DNA from: Variovorax sp. YR752
GTDB taxonomy: Bacteria; Pseudomonadota; Gammaproteobacteria; Burkholderiales; Burkholderiaceae_C
DNA: 44,454 nt
Direction of reading: 5' to 3'
Assembly (NCBI GenBank): GCA_945860785.1
Contig: CAMATD010000010.1
Location: 1 to 44,454 of the forward strand
In this document: piece after piece, positions 1 through 8,469 of the stretch
How the letters are laid out: each line of letters begins with the position of its first letter
Position numbering within the stretch: position 1 is the first letter of the stretch
The notes under the pieces: model-generated
What the model was told of the DNA's origin: nothing
Database searches by the model: none
What the model saw: the letters and a program-made list of their open reading frames with translations, nothing else
Program-made: the position numbers and the translations under genes

Positions 1-1
1 G

Positions 2-889
2 AACAGCGTGCAGGTCTGGCCCATCGCCGACATCGTGCAGGGCGAGGGCGGCCGCATGCCCGGCACCGCCGAGTTCGACGACTGGATCGGCATGGCGGCG
101 GCGCCGCCGAAGATCGTGCTGCCGCCTTCCGACATCCTCGGCTACGGCCCGATCGGCGAAGAGCTCGACGCCGGCCGCATGGGCCTCTTGTGGGGCGAGG
201 CGCGCGCGATTGCCGACCCGCCGACCAAGCCCGCGACGATGACGGCCGAGGAGGCCATCTCCACCAGCGTGACGATGAAGGTCTGGGCGCTGCTGCTCGA
301 CGCCAAGACCGAGGTCGACCTGACCTCGCCGTACCTCGTGCCGGGCGAGCGCGGCATGGCCGCGTTCGACGACCTGGCCAAGCGCAAGGTCAAGCTCACG
401 CTGCTGACCAATTCGCTGGCCGCCAACGACGAGCCGCTGGTGCACACCGGCTATGCGCGCTACCGTGAGCGGCTGCTGCAAAGCGGCGCCGACCTGTACG
501 AGCTGAGCCCGCAGCGCACCAGCAAGGGCGAACGCTTCGGCATGTTCGGCAAGTCGCTCGGCCGGCTGCACGCCAAGACCGCCGCCATCGACAAGACGCG
601 CATCTTCATCGGCTCGATGAACCTCGACCCGCGCTCGGCCAGCCAGAACACCGAAATGGGGCTGGTGGTCGACAGCCCGCAGCTGGCGCGCGAGATGCTG
701 CGCATCATCAACATCAGCAAGCTGCAGAACTCCTACCGGCTGCGCCTCGCCAAGGACACCGGCACGCTGCAGTGGCTCACCAACGACGGCGAGAAGGAGG
801 TGATCCTGACCACCGAGCCCGAGTCGGGATTCTTCAAGCGCTTCTACAACATGCTCATCGCACCCATCGTTCCCGAGATGCTGTTGTAG
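2..889 (+). CDS. Phospholipase D family protein, C-terminal part (5' end outside window)
   Basis: The reading frame is open from the first bases, so the start and the first catalytic half lie upstream of the window. The visible 295 residues contain one complete HKD motif, HAKTAAID, followed by GSMNLDPRS, the arrangement of the second active-site half of phospholipase D and cardiolipin synthase-like enzymes. These proteins carry two HKD motifs that together cleave or transfer phosphodiester bonds, usually in phospholipids. The C-terminus FFKRFYNMLIAPIVPEMLL resembles the tail of PLD-family proteins of Burkholderiales. The gene ends 10 bp before the sterol desaturase-family gene and probably shares its transcript, which fits a lipid-modification cluster. 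Substrate and exact reaction cannot be read from this fragment. Confidence 0.85.
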   Translation, partial: NSVQVWPIADIVQGEGGRMPGTAEFDDWIGMAAAPPKIVLPPSDILGYGPIGEELDAGRMGLLWGEARAIADPPTKPATMTAEEAISTSVTMKVWALLLDAKTEVDLTSPYLVPGERGMAAFDDLAKRKVKLTLLTNSLAANDEPLVHTGYARYRERLLQSGADLYELSPQRTSKGERFGMFGKSLGRLHAKTAAIDKTRIFIGSMNLDPRSASQNTEMGLVVDSPQLAREMLRIINISKLQNSYRLRLAKDTGTLQWLTNDGEKEVILTTEPESGFFKRFYNMLIAPIVPEMLL

Positions 890-899
890 CCATCGGGGG

Positions 900-1700
900 A
901 TGGCGCAGACCTTCACTTCACTGCCCGCCCTCCAGGTCATGCTGTGGGGCGTGCTTTTTTTCGGCGGCATCTACCTGGGCTTCGGGGCCATCACCTGGCT
1001 GTTGACGAAGCGCGTGCTGCCGGCGCTGGGCATCGGGCGCGTGCTCGATCCGCGGCCGCTGCAGCCGGGACAGATGCGGCGCGAGCTGGGGCAGTCGGGC
1101 ATTGCGGTGTTGATCTTCGGGTTCGGCATGGTGTTTCCGTGGGGCTTGCTGCAGCTGGGCTGGGCGCGGCTCGATTCCGATGCGGGCTGGCGCCAGATCG
1201 CCGTTGAAATCCTCGTGCTCGCGGTCTGGAACGACGTGCATTTCTGGATCAACCACCGGCTGCTGCACACGCCGCTGCTGCGCCGTTTTCACGGGCCGCA
1301 TCACCGTTCGTTCGTGACCACGCCGTGGGCCACCTACAGCTTTCATCCGCTGGCAGCGCTGATGCTCGGCAACGTGATCCTGCTGCCGATGGTGGTGCAC
1401 GACTTCAGCTTCTGGGCGCTCGCGTCGGTGCCGGTGTTCAGCCTGTTCTTCAATTGCATCGGGCATTCGAACTACGACTTCTTCACCAGGGTGTCGTACA
1501 GCCACTGGTTTGCCGCGAGCCGCCGGCATCACCTGCATCATGCCTGCCACAACGGCAACTACGGCTTCCAGTTCACCTTCATGGACAGGCTGTTCAAGAC
1601 CCGCATTGCGGCCGATGCCGCCGAGCCGCAGTTCCAAGCCTTCCGCGAGAAGCAAGAGCGGCAACGGCAACAGCCCCCAGAGCATGGCACGCCCGCCTGA
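900..1700 (+). CDS. Sterol desaturase/fatty acid hydroxylase superfamily membrane protein
   Basis: The 266-residue product has several hydrophobic segments and the histidine clusters of the membrane-bound di-iron hydroxylase/desaturase superfamily. These are H114/H119/H123 (HFWINHRLLH), H131/H134/H135 (HGPHH), H189 (IGHSNYDF) and H210/H211/H213/H214/H217 (HHLHHACHN). Members insert oxygen or a double bond into lipid chains at the membrane. The ATG at 900 closely follows the PLD stop. The gene overlaps the next one, also a histidine-box membrane protein, by 17 bp, so two di-iron membrane oxidases are probably co-translated. Substrate unknown; a plain sterol role is unlikely given the neighbouring acyl-chain genes. 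Confidence 0.85.
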   Translation: MAQTFTSLPALQVMLWGVLFFGGIYLGFGAITWLLTKRVLPALGIGRVLDPRPLQPGQMRRELGQSGIAVLIFGFGMVFPWGLLQLGWARLDSDAGWRQIAVEILVLAVWNDVHFWINHRLLHTPLLRRFHGPHHRSFVTTPWATYSFHPLAALMLGNVILLPMVVHDFSFWALASVPVFSLFFNCIGHSNYDFFTRVSYSHWFAASRRHHLHHACHNGNYGFQFTFMDRLFKTRIAADAAEPQFQAFREKQERQRQQPPEHGTPA

Positions 1701-2636
1701 GGCGCGACCTCGCTGGCCGCGCCTGCGTCACTGGCCGCGCCTGCGTCACTGGCGCGACTGGCAAAGCCTCGCGTACCTGATCGCGCTGCCTGCGCTGGCA
1801 GCCTGGCAGTGGGTGAACGGCTTCAATGTGCTGCTGTATGCGCTGATGCTGTTTCTCACGCTCGGCGTCGGCGTGATCCACCACAACCATGTGCACCTGC
1901 GCATGTGGCGCGGGCGGCGCATGAACCGGCTGACCGACTTCTGGATCACGCTGGTGCAGGGGCACCCGACCTTCGTGTTCTGGCCCGCGCACGTGGCCAA
2001 TCACCATCGCCATGGCCCGAAGGATGTCGCGCGCACCTACCGATTCGGCGGCGACACCAATCACCTGTGGGGCTACCTGCTGCATCCGTTCCAGGCTGTC
2101 TGGGTGCTGGTGCCGGTGTTCGTCGCCTGGCTCGCGCGGCTGCGGCTGCATCGGCGCGGCACCTGGCGCTATTGCGTCGCGCAGTACGTGGTGTGGCTGG
2201 GCAGTTGGGCCGTGCTGCTCGCGCTCGACTGGCGCCGTGCGTTGCTGTTCGTGATCGTGCCGCAGCTGCACGGGCTGCACTGGCTGCTGGCGACCAATTA
2301 CCTGCAGCATGCGCACGCCGATGGCCGGAAGACGCCGCGCAAGGGGGGCGCTGCGCGATACCTCCGGTGGCAGGCTGCACTACGCGCGCAATTTCGAAGG
2401 GCTGGTGAACCCCTTGCTGTTCAACATCGGCCTGCACACCGCACATCACGAGAACCCGCATGCCCATTGGTCCGAGCTCACGCACCTGCATCACACGCGC
2501 TACCGCGCGCAGGTCGATCCCGTGCTCAACGAGGGCGGGCTGGTTCCCTTACATGCTGCGGGTTTTCGTGCTGGGGACCGTGTGGCCGCGTTTTCGCAGC
2601 CGCTCGCTGATGCCTCCCGATTCCTCCACTCACTGA
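1684..2636 (+). pseudogene. Fatty acid desaturase, apparent frameshifts
   Basis: Frame 1 from ATG 1684 encodes a hydrophobic protein with desaturase histidine boxes HHNHVH and HVANHHRHG. Its sequence is coherent to about 2335 (NYLQHAHADG). Homology-like sequence resumes in frame 2 (YARNFEGLVNPLLFNIGLHTAHHENPHAHW, written here as one motif block at about 2380-2480, with the third histidine box HTAHH). It moves to frame 3 after an apparent extra T near 2549-2550, and the tail ends at TGA 2634-2636, three bases before the next ATG. Between the first two frames lie about 45-50 bases that do not look like desaturase sequence. The N-terminus carries an exact 18-bp tandem duplication (1713-1730 and 1731-1748). 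If intact, the product would be an acyl desaturase of about 300 residues. The breaks may be sequence errors or real decay. Confidence 0.75.
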
Positions 2637-2639
2637 ACC

Positions 2640-4556
2640 ATGCCCGTTTCATTCCAACGCGTTTACCTCGAGAGCGCCGGCTATTTCATGCCGGGCGAGC
2701 CCATTCCCAACGAGCGCATGGACGCGTACATCGCGCCGCTCAACCGCATGTCGGAGCGCATCAAGCGGCGCATCCTGGCGGAGAACGGCATCCTCACGCG
2801 GCACTACGCCATCGATGCGGAGGGCGTGATGCAGCACACGAATGCGCAGCTGGCTGCGGGCGCGATCCGCGATTGCCTGCAGCGCGGCGGCGCGGAGCTG
2901 TCGCGCGTGTCGCTGCTGGCCAGCGGCTCTTCGGGCGGCGATGCGCTGATGCCGGGGTTCGCCAACATGATCCAGGGCGAACTCGCGGCGCAGCCGATGG
3001 AAACGCACTCGGTGCACGGCATCTGCGCCGCCGGTGTCTCGGCGATCCAGACGGCCGCGCAGGGCATCGAGCTGGGCGCGCACCGCACCGCGATGGCGGT
3101 GGCGAGCGAGATGCCGTCGCGGCTCTTCAAGCGTTCGCGCTTCGCAGCGCGCGGCTACGAAACCGACTTCGACTCGCACTTCCTGCGCTGGATGCTGTCC
3201 GATGGTGCGGGCGCGCTGCTGCTGTCCGATGGCTCGCCCGGACTGGCGGGCGTGCCGGGGCTGCGCTTGAAGCTGAAGTGGGTGCATCAGCGGGCGTTCT
3301 CGGGCGACTACCCGGTCTGCATGCAGCTGGGGCTGACCGAGGACCGGGCGCGGGGCCACCTCGATTTCGGCTCATGGGCCGAGGCTGAAGCCGCCGGCGC
3401 CCTGTCGCTGCGGCAGGACATCCGCCTGCTGCCGCACCTGTTCGACAGCGGTATCCACGAATACGCAGGGCTGGTGCGCGACGGCTGGGTCGATCCGAAG
3501 CGGGTCGATCACTTCCTGTGCCACTACTCGTCGGAGAAATTCATCCCGGTCGTCGAAGACCTGATGACCAAGGCCGACCTCGCGATTCCGCGCGAGCGCT
3601 GGTGGAGCAACCTGGCGTGGCGCGGCAACACGGGGGCGGCATCGATCCTGATCATGCTGGCCGAATTCCTGCACACCAAGACCCTGAAGCCCGGCGAACA
3701 GATCTTCTGCTACGTGCCCGAGTCGGGGCGTTTCATGGCGGCGTACATGCTGCTGGAAGTCGAGGTGGTCGATGCGCCGGTTTCGACGGCGGTGGCGTCC
3801 CGTGCCGTCGTGCCCGATGACGACCTGGTCATCGCCCCCCCGCACGATCCGGCCGCTGCACCCGAAGGCCTGGGCGCCTTGCTCACCGAGCTCGCCGCCA
3901 TCTGGCACGACTACCGCTCCCGCGTCTGGCGCACGTCGCTGATCCGCCAGATCCGCGAGCGCCGCTTCGCCTTGCCCGACTACCTGAACTGGATGGAGCA
4001 GTGGGTGCCGCAGGTGCGCGAAGGCAGCCTGTGGATGCGCGAAGGCGCGGCCTCGCTGAGCGAGCCGTACCAGATGCTGGCCTCGCTGATCGGCGTGCAT
4101 GCGGGCGAGGAGCAGAACGACTTCAACATCCTCTTCACCGACTACAAGAAAGCCGGCGGCACGGTGACGCAGATCGACGACCTGCGCCGCAACCCTGGCG
4201 GCGAGGCGCTCAACGCCTACCTGCACAGCCTGGCCGTCACGCGCGATCCGATCGGCCTCCTGGGCGCGATCTACATCATCGAGGGCACGGGCCAGCGCAT
4301 CGTGCCGGCGCTGCTGCCGCTCATCAAGGCGAGCGTCAAGCTGCCGCCCGATGCCTTCCGCTTTCTCGAGTACCACGGCCACAACGACGAGAACCACCTG
4401 AACCGCTGGCTCGCTGCCGTCGAGATGGTGATGGCCGTCGAGGGGCAGGCCCGCGCCGCCCGCCAGATCATCGACACCGCGCGCCACACGGCCGCGCTGT
4501 ACCTGATGCAGTTCCAGCACATCACGGAGCGAATGCCACATGAGCCGAACGCCTGA
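2640..4556 (+). CDS. 3-oxoacyl-ACP synthase III fused to a heme-oxygenase-like (HDO-type) domain
   Basis: The 638-residue protein has two parts. Residues about 1-375 are a thiolase-fold ketoacyl-ACP synthase III with the full Cys-His-Asn triad: C129 in HGICAAG, H295 in HFLCHYSSEK (H291 is nearby), and N330 in GNTGAAS. Such enzymes condense an acyl-CoA or acyl-ACP starter with malonyl-ACP. After a proline/alanine-rich linker (about 380-410), residues about 415-630 are all-helical and resemble the TENA/heme-oxygenase-like iron enzymes. Possible metal ligands are H487/E490/E491, E548 and H579/H581/D583/E584/H586; this assignment is inference. Enzymes of that fold include the alkene-forming oxidase UndA. 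The ATG at 2640 lies just after the desaturase stop, and the 3' end overlaps the next gene by 17 bp. The fusion suggests chain elongation coupled to oxidation. Product unknown. Confidence 0.8.
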   Translation: MPVSFQRVYLESAGYFMPGEPIPNERMDAYIAPLNRMSERIKRRILAENGILTRHYAIDAEGVMQHTNAQLAAGAIRDCLQRGGAELSRVSLLASGSSGGDALMPGFANMIQGELAAQPMETHSVHGICAAGVSAIQTAAQGIELGAHRTAMAVASEMPSRLFKRSRFAARGYETDFDSHFLRWMLSDGAGALLLSDGSPGLAGVPGLRLKLKWVHQRAFSGDYPVCMQLGLTEDRARGHLDFGSWAEAEAAGALSLRQDIRLLPHLFDSGIHEYAGLVRDGWVDPKRVDHFLCHYSSEKFIPVVEDLMTKADLAIPRERWWSNLAWRGNTGAASILIMLAEFLHTKTLKPGEQIFCYVPESGRFMAAYMLLEVEVVDAPVSTAVASRAVVPDDDLVIAPPHDPAAAPEGLGALLTELAAIWHDYRSRVWRTSLIRQIRERRFALPDYLNWMEQWVPQVREGSLWMREGAASLSEPYQMLASLIGVHAGEEQNDFNILFTDYKKAGGTVTQIDDLRRNPGGEALNAYLHSLAVTRDPIGLLGAIYIIEGTGQRIVPALLPLIKASVKLPPDAFRFLEYHGHNDENHLNRWLAAVEMVMAVEGQARAARQIIDTARHTAALYLMQFQHITERMPHEPNA

Positions 4557-5452
4557 ATTTCTGACGCAGGGGCATGACGAGCGCGACCCCAGTCCGTGGC
4601 TCGCGCTCTACCTCGACCAGAGCACGCCGCTGCCCGACAACGTCAAGTCGGCCTGGCTGGCCGATTCGAGCTCGGGCTCGCGGCAGTACCTGCTGCCGTT
4701 CCTGCGGCCGATTGCGCGGCTGACGATCATCCTGATCCAGATCGTGAAGGTGTTCGTGCCGCGCAACTGGTCGCATTCGATGCTGCTGCACCGCTTTCTG
4801 GCCTGGGGGCTGAACCGCTTCGTGTCGCCGGAGGCCAACTGGCTGATCCTGCGGCACTTTCACCTGGGCTCGCAGGTGCTGGCGTTCATCGGGCGCAACT
4901 CGCCGGCGCCTGTCGCGACGAACCCGCTGGAGCCGGCCGACATCGACGCGCTGAAGGACGAGATGTTCCTCAAGCACGACCTGAACCTCTTCAACTTCGT
5001 GATCCGCCTGAACACGGCGCTGCGCGAGAAGGGGCTGGCGCTCTGCAAGACGGAGAAGGTCGATTTCTCGATGATCAAGGAGCCGGGGCTGCGGCTGGAA
5101 GACATGCCCCACGGCAAGCTCAATTTCCTCGACCTGCAGAGCGCGATCGAGCTGTTCACGCCGCTCTACCAGCTGATGCTGACCGACAACGATTTCTGGC
5201 GCGCGGCCAACTCGCTGCAGCTGGACGAAACCATCGGCATCTACACGGCCACCCATCCTGAATGCGCCCGAGCACCTGATCCTGGTCAACAACAAGCACC
5301 CGCTGGTGCCCCTGTCGACCCTGCGGGCGGGGCACCGGCTGGTGATCCACGGGCTCTCGACGGAAATGCTCCACAGCCTGCTCCAGCGCATGCAGGCGGC
5401 GCAAAAAACCGGCGAGGAGGGGGCTTCCCCGTGCGAGCAGCCACTTGCATAG
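4540..5452 (+). pseudogene. Uncharacterised partner of the KAS III fusion protein, one apparent frameshift
   Basis: Frame 1 from ATG 4540 is coherent to about residue 240 (ETIGIYTATHP, near 5258). The sequence then continues in frame 2 (NAPEHLILVNNKHPLVPL, from 5261) to TAG at 5450-5452, giving about 303 residues after removal of one extra base. There is a hydrophobic stretch near residues 50-70 (RLTIILIQIVKVFV) and possibly a second near 110. I recognise no catalytic motif or named family with confidence. The start lies inside the 3' end of the KAS III fusion gene, so translation is probably coupled and the protein likely works with it. The downstream reading of frame 1 into the next gene is a by-product of the frameshift, not a fusion. 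Confidence 0.6.
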
Positions 5453-5469
5453 ACGTATGCTGCCCCCAG

Positions 5470-6075
5470 ATGCAAACCATGGACACGACCCACAATCCGT
5501 CTCCAAAGACCGATCTGGCAGTGACCCAGGTGCTGGCTCAACTGCTGGAACGACTCGAACACAGCGCCGTGCCCGTCGGCGCCGAGCAGTACCGCTCGGT
5601 GGTCGAGCACTTGGTGCACGAGTTCGAAGATGTCGCGCCGGGCGCCGATCTGGGCCGCCTGCTCGATGCCTATCCGGCCGCATCCGAGGTTTATGAGAAC
5701 CTCAACTATCAGCACGCCGGGCTTTGCCGCTCGGCATTGGACGCTTCCCTTGCGGCTGAAGTCAGCGCCAGGGAAGCCATTGCACGCGCCATGGGCGTGC
5801 CAAAACGAACAAGGACAAGACGCATGGCGAAGGGTGAAGTGAAGACGGCAGTGGTGGCGGACGGCCTGCGCTACAAGTCCAAGACACCGGGTTCCCCGTT
5901 CCGCGCTTCGGCGTCTTTCAGCGGGGCGACCATGTCCTGCTTCATGTGCGGCAAGCACCGCGTGCGTTCGCAATTGCGCACCCGCCAAGTGCTGGGCAAG
6001 TCGCAAACCGTCTGCGCGCCTTCGTGCAAGGCGCTCGACGAAGCCCTGGAGCAATCGGAAGCCTCTTCGGGCTAA
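5470..6075 (+). CDS. Hypothetical protein with two C-terminal cysteine pairs
   Basis: This 201-residue frame starts at ATG 5470 (an alternative ATG is at 5479). Residues 10-115 are helical and acidic (VTQVLAQLLERLEH, YRSVVEHLVHEFEDV). Residues 118-201 are basic and carry C157-x2-C160 and C182-x3-C186, a spacing that could hold one zinc ion. A stretch RTRTRRMAKGEVK separates the two halves; its Met119 could be the start of a separate 83-residue protein, so this may be two neighbouring small genes joined by a lost stop. No family recognised. It begins 18 bp after the lipid cluster, but nothing ties its function to lipids. Confidence 0.5.
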   Translation: MQTMDTTHNPSPKTDLAVTQVLAQLLERLEHSAVPVGAEQYRSVVEHLVHEFEDVAPGADLGRLLDAYPAASEVYENLNYQHAGLCRSALDASLAAEVSAREAIARAMGVPKRTRTRRMAKGEVKTAVVADGLRYKSKTPGSPFRASASFSGATMSCFMCGKHRVRSQLRTRQVLGKSQTVCAPSCKALDEALEQSEASSG

Positions 6076-6290
6076 CACGAAGCGGCGACGCTTTGGCGAA
6101 ATGCCCGCGCGGGCATGTCGCAGATTTCCTTCCCAAACGGACTTAATCGATATACAGTTAGAAACAAATGATGCATGTGATTGCATTTATTCGAAAGTTC
6201 TAATCTGTAGCCGATGACAAATCAATTCCAGCAAGGCCTTGGATGCCCCGCGTTGGGCGTGGATTTTGACGCGTGCGAAAGGGTCCTGCC
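6076..6290. promoter_or_regulatory. AT-rich intergenic region, probable promoter of the 6291 gene
   Basis: About 215 bp without a gene. Positions 6145-6200 are much more AT-rich than their surroundings (ATATACAGTTAGAAACAAAT, then TGATTGCATTTATTCG), as expected for a promoter. No terminator hairpin with a T-tract was found after the gene ending at 6075. A precise -35/-10 pair cannot be assigned by eye. Confidence 0.35.
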
Positions 6291-6878
6291 GTGAGCAAAC
6301 CACGCCATGTCGTCATGCAGGTGGTCAAGCGCTCGTCCGGCAGCGCCACCCACCATGTCGAATTCCTGATGGACGACAACTTCGCAGAACGCTTGCGGCA
6401 GTTGCGTTCGCTGGTGCCGCCTTTGGGCAGTCTCAACAAGCAGCGCGATCTGGTGATCGACAAGGTGAGGGTGCGCCTGCCGAACGCCATCTGGCGCTCG
6501 GGCAACGAGATCGACATGGACGGGGGCGTCGAAGGCTCCTGCATCGTCATCGCGGCGGAAGGCTCCTTCAACTGCGGCGGCAAGGACCGCAAGACGCGCG
6601 AGAAGCTCGTGACGTACAACTTCTCGATCGCGCGCCTGGTCGAGCTCCATGCCGAGCGCCCCGAGGGCGCAACCCTCTACATCCGCGACGGCACCTTCGC
6701 CAACGACGAACCGGCCGATTCGGCCGCCGGCCGCTGGGTCGCTTCGATGCACGAACTCGAAGTGGTGATGCGCGTGCCCGATGCCCCGTCGGATTTCGAC
6801 ACCCTGCACGACCTGTCGCTGCGCCCCGAGCAGCAGCAGGCAGGCCTCGGCGGCCCGCAGCGCGCCAGCGTTTACTGA
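6291..6878 (+). CDS. Hypothetical protein
   Basis: The 195-residue product begins at GTG 6291, chosen because GAAAGGG (6277-6283) sits 7 bases upstream; GTG 6273 is the longer alternative. It looks soluble, with a mixed basic N-terminus (KPRHVVMQVVKRSSG) and beta-rich centre. It has no signal peptide, and only one cysteine (FNCGGKD) is obvious. Coding appears intact, with the alternation of charged and hydrophobic residues of a real protein. I do not recognise a family. Its 3' end overlaps the convergent gene at 6872 by 7 bp, and an AT-rich upstream region suggests its own promoter. Confidence 0.6.
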   Translation: MSKPRHVVMQVVKRSSGSATHHVEFLMDDNFAERLRQLRSLVPPLGSLNKQRDLVIDKVRVRLPNAIWRSGNEIDMDGGVEGSCIVIAAEGSFNCGGKDRKTREKLVTYNFSIARLVELHAERPEGATLYIRDGTFANDEPADSAAGRWVASMHELEVVMRVPDAPSDFDTLHDLSLRPEQQQAGLGGPQRASVY

Positions 6879-7719
6879 AGAGCCGCAGCAGCGGCTTCGG
6901 GTGCAGTACCCACAGGCGTGTACTGCGAGCGGTTGTCGGCCAGCCAGCGCGTCGAGAGGCTGCTGTCCTGCTGCGCCGGATGGAAGTCGGCCTTCAGGTA
7001 GCTGCGCCAGCCGCTCAGGTTGCCGCGCAGCAGGCCATTGCGGCTCAGCAGGATGCGCGCGGCGCTCCTCCAGGTGGCCCATTTCCACAGCTGCTTTTCG
7101 TGGCGCAGGTTGTCGAGGGTCTGGTGCATCAGATCGCCGAGGAACATGACCGTCACGCGGCGGAACCAGCGCGTGCGCCATTCGTCCGAACCGCCCGTGG
7201 CCTTGTAGATGTCGAAGGCCACGCTCTTGTGTTCCAGCTCTTCGGCGCTGTGCCACAGCCACATGGTGCGCAGGCGCGGCTCGGCGCCGTCCAGCACTTC
7301 GGGGCGGGCCAGCAGCCACTCGGCAAACATCGCGGTGAAGTGCTCGGTGGCCGCCGTGACCGCCAGCGCGTGGCGCGGGTCGGCTTCTTCCATCAGGGCC
7401 ATGCGCTTGTTGGCGCGTGCCGTCCAGCCGTCGACCAGGCCCTGGTTCTCGAGGTGGGTGTTGAAGAGCGAATGGATGCGGCGGTGCGGGCTTCCTGGCC
7501 GATGAAGCCGCGCACGTCGGCGCGGTATTTTGCCTGCACCTCGGGCGGCAGCGTGGCCACCGCGTCGCGCACGGCGTCGATGAAGAATTGCTCGCCGAAC
7601 GGGAAACTCATCGACAGGGAATTGAAGAAGGCGGTCGAGAATGCATCGCCGCCACACCAGTTGCGGGCGAATGGCGACTGCAGGTCGATCAGCAGGCGGC
7701 GGACAACGAGTTCAGTCAT
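6872..7719 (-). pseudogene. Predicted metal-dependent hydrolase (PF10118-like), one apparent frameshift
   Basis: Read from ATG 7719, the first about 77 residues (MTELVVRRLLIDLQSPFARN ... FIGQEA) continue, after a one-base loss near 7482-7492, into HRRIHSLFNTHLENQGLVDG and on to the stop at 6872. The repaired protein is about 282 residues. Conserved-looking acids and histidines (ATEHFTAMFAEW, WLWHSAEELEHKSVAFD, HQTLDNLRHEKQ) match the uncharacterised PF10118 family annotated as metal-dependent hydrolases, which have a ferritin-like helical pattern. It diverges from the TetR gene, with two palindromic operator-like sites between them, so it is the likely target of that repressor. The missing base may be a sequence error. 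Confidence 0.75.
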
Positions 7720-7755
7720 GAAAACAATCCTCGGGCAAGCGTGGGAAGAAAAGTT

Positions 7756-7771
7756 GGTACAACTCCGTACC
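7756..7771. promoter_or_regulatory. Palindromic operator copy 1 (GGTAC-N6-GTACC)
   Basis: GGTAC AACTCC GTACC is a perfect 5-bp inverted repeat with a 6-bp spacer, 37 bp from the start of the divergent hydrolase-like gene. An identical half-site arrangement recurs 44 bp away. Perfect palindromes of this length between a TetR-family gene and its neighbour are typical TetR operators. That this regulator binds here is inference. Confidence 0.7.
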
Positions 7772-7799
7772 GCATGCCTCCATGGTGCGGGCGAGAATT

Positions 7800-7815
7800 G
7801 GTACTGTCAAGTACC
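7800..7815. promoter_or_regulatory. Palindromic operator copy 2 (GGTAC-N6-GTACC)
   Basis: GGTAC TGTCAA GTACC repeats the half-sites of copy 1 with a different spacer, ending 15-24 bp before the possible TetR starts. The two sites share the flank TTGGTAC and lie 44 bp apart, close to four helical turns. They therefore face similar sides of the DNA and could hold two dimers that repress both divergent promoters. Confidence 0.7.
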
Positions 7816-7830
7816 GGGGCGTAGGAAAAT

Positions 7831-8469
7831 GTGCCATCCATGAGCGAAGCCATCGAAAAACCCGCGGCCTCCAGGTCCACCGAGGGCCCCGCGAACGAGC
7901 ACTATGCGCGTCTGCTCCAGGGCATGGCGCAGGCTGTGGCGGTGAAGGGCTACGCCGAGACGACCATCGCCGACATCGTGCGCGAGGCCGCCGTCTCGCG
8001 CCGCACGTTCTACGAGCACTTCAGCACCAAGACCGAGTGCCTGATCGCGCTGTACGAAACCGCCAGTCGGCTCGCGCTGCAGGCGGTGAGCGAGGCCTTC
8101 GACCCGGCGCAGCCATGGCATGCACAGGTGGAGCACGCGATGACCGCCTACTTCGACTACCTGGCGCAGGACCCGATGCTGCTGCGCACGCTCTTCGTCG
8201 AAATCCTGGGGCTGGGCATGCCGGGCCTGATGGCGCGGCGCCGCGTCAACGACGAGATCGCCAACTTCATCCAGGTGGTGATCAACAGCAGCAGTGCGGG
8301 AGAGTGCGACGCAGCGCATCTCACGAGCGAAATGGCGATGACGGTGGTTGGCGGCATCAACGAACTGGTGCTGCAGGCCATCGAGCAGGACCGTGCCGGT
8401 GACCTGCGCGAACTGGTGGGCCCCGCCACGCGACTGGTGCACGCCGTGGCCGCCGAGAGCCGACGCTAG
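7831..8469 (+). CDS. TetR/AcrR family transcriptional regulator
   Basis: The 212-residue protein has an N-terminal helix-turn-helix typical of TetR regulators at about residues 28-75 (GYAETTIADIVREAAVSRRT then FYEHFSTKTECLIALYE). A variable helical ligand-binding domain follows. Start choice is open: GTG 7831 has AGGA four bases upstream, while ATG 7840 (MSEAIEKP) has it 13 bases upstream. The two GGTAC-N6-GTACC palindromes immediately upstream suggest autoregulation together with the divergent hydrolase-like gene. The ligand is unknown. The 3' end overlaps the convergent racemase gene by four bases. Confidence 0.9.
   Translation: MPSMSEAIEKPAASRSTEGPANEHYARLLQGMAQAVAVKGYAETTIADIVREAAVSRRTFYEHFSTKTECLIALYETASRLALQAVSEAFDPAQPWHAQVEHAMTAYFDYLAQDPMLLRTLFVEILGLGMPGLMARRRVNDEIANFIQVVINSSSAGECDAAHLTSEMAMTVVGGINELVLQAIEQDRAGDLRELVGPATRLVHAVAAESRR

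Noticed and set aside
4540..6075. Apparent 511-residue fusion of the KAS III partner and the cysteine-pair protein
   Set aside because: The middle is Pro/Ala/Gly-rich shifted-frame sequence. The correct frame of the first gene stops at 5450-5452.
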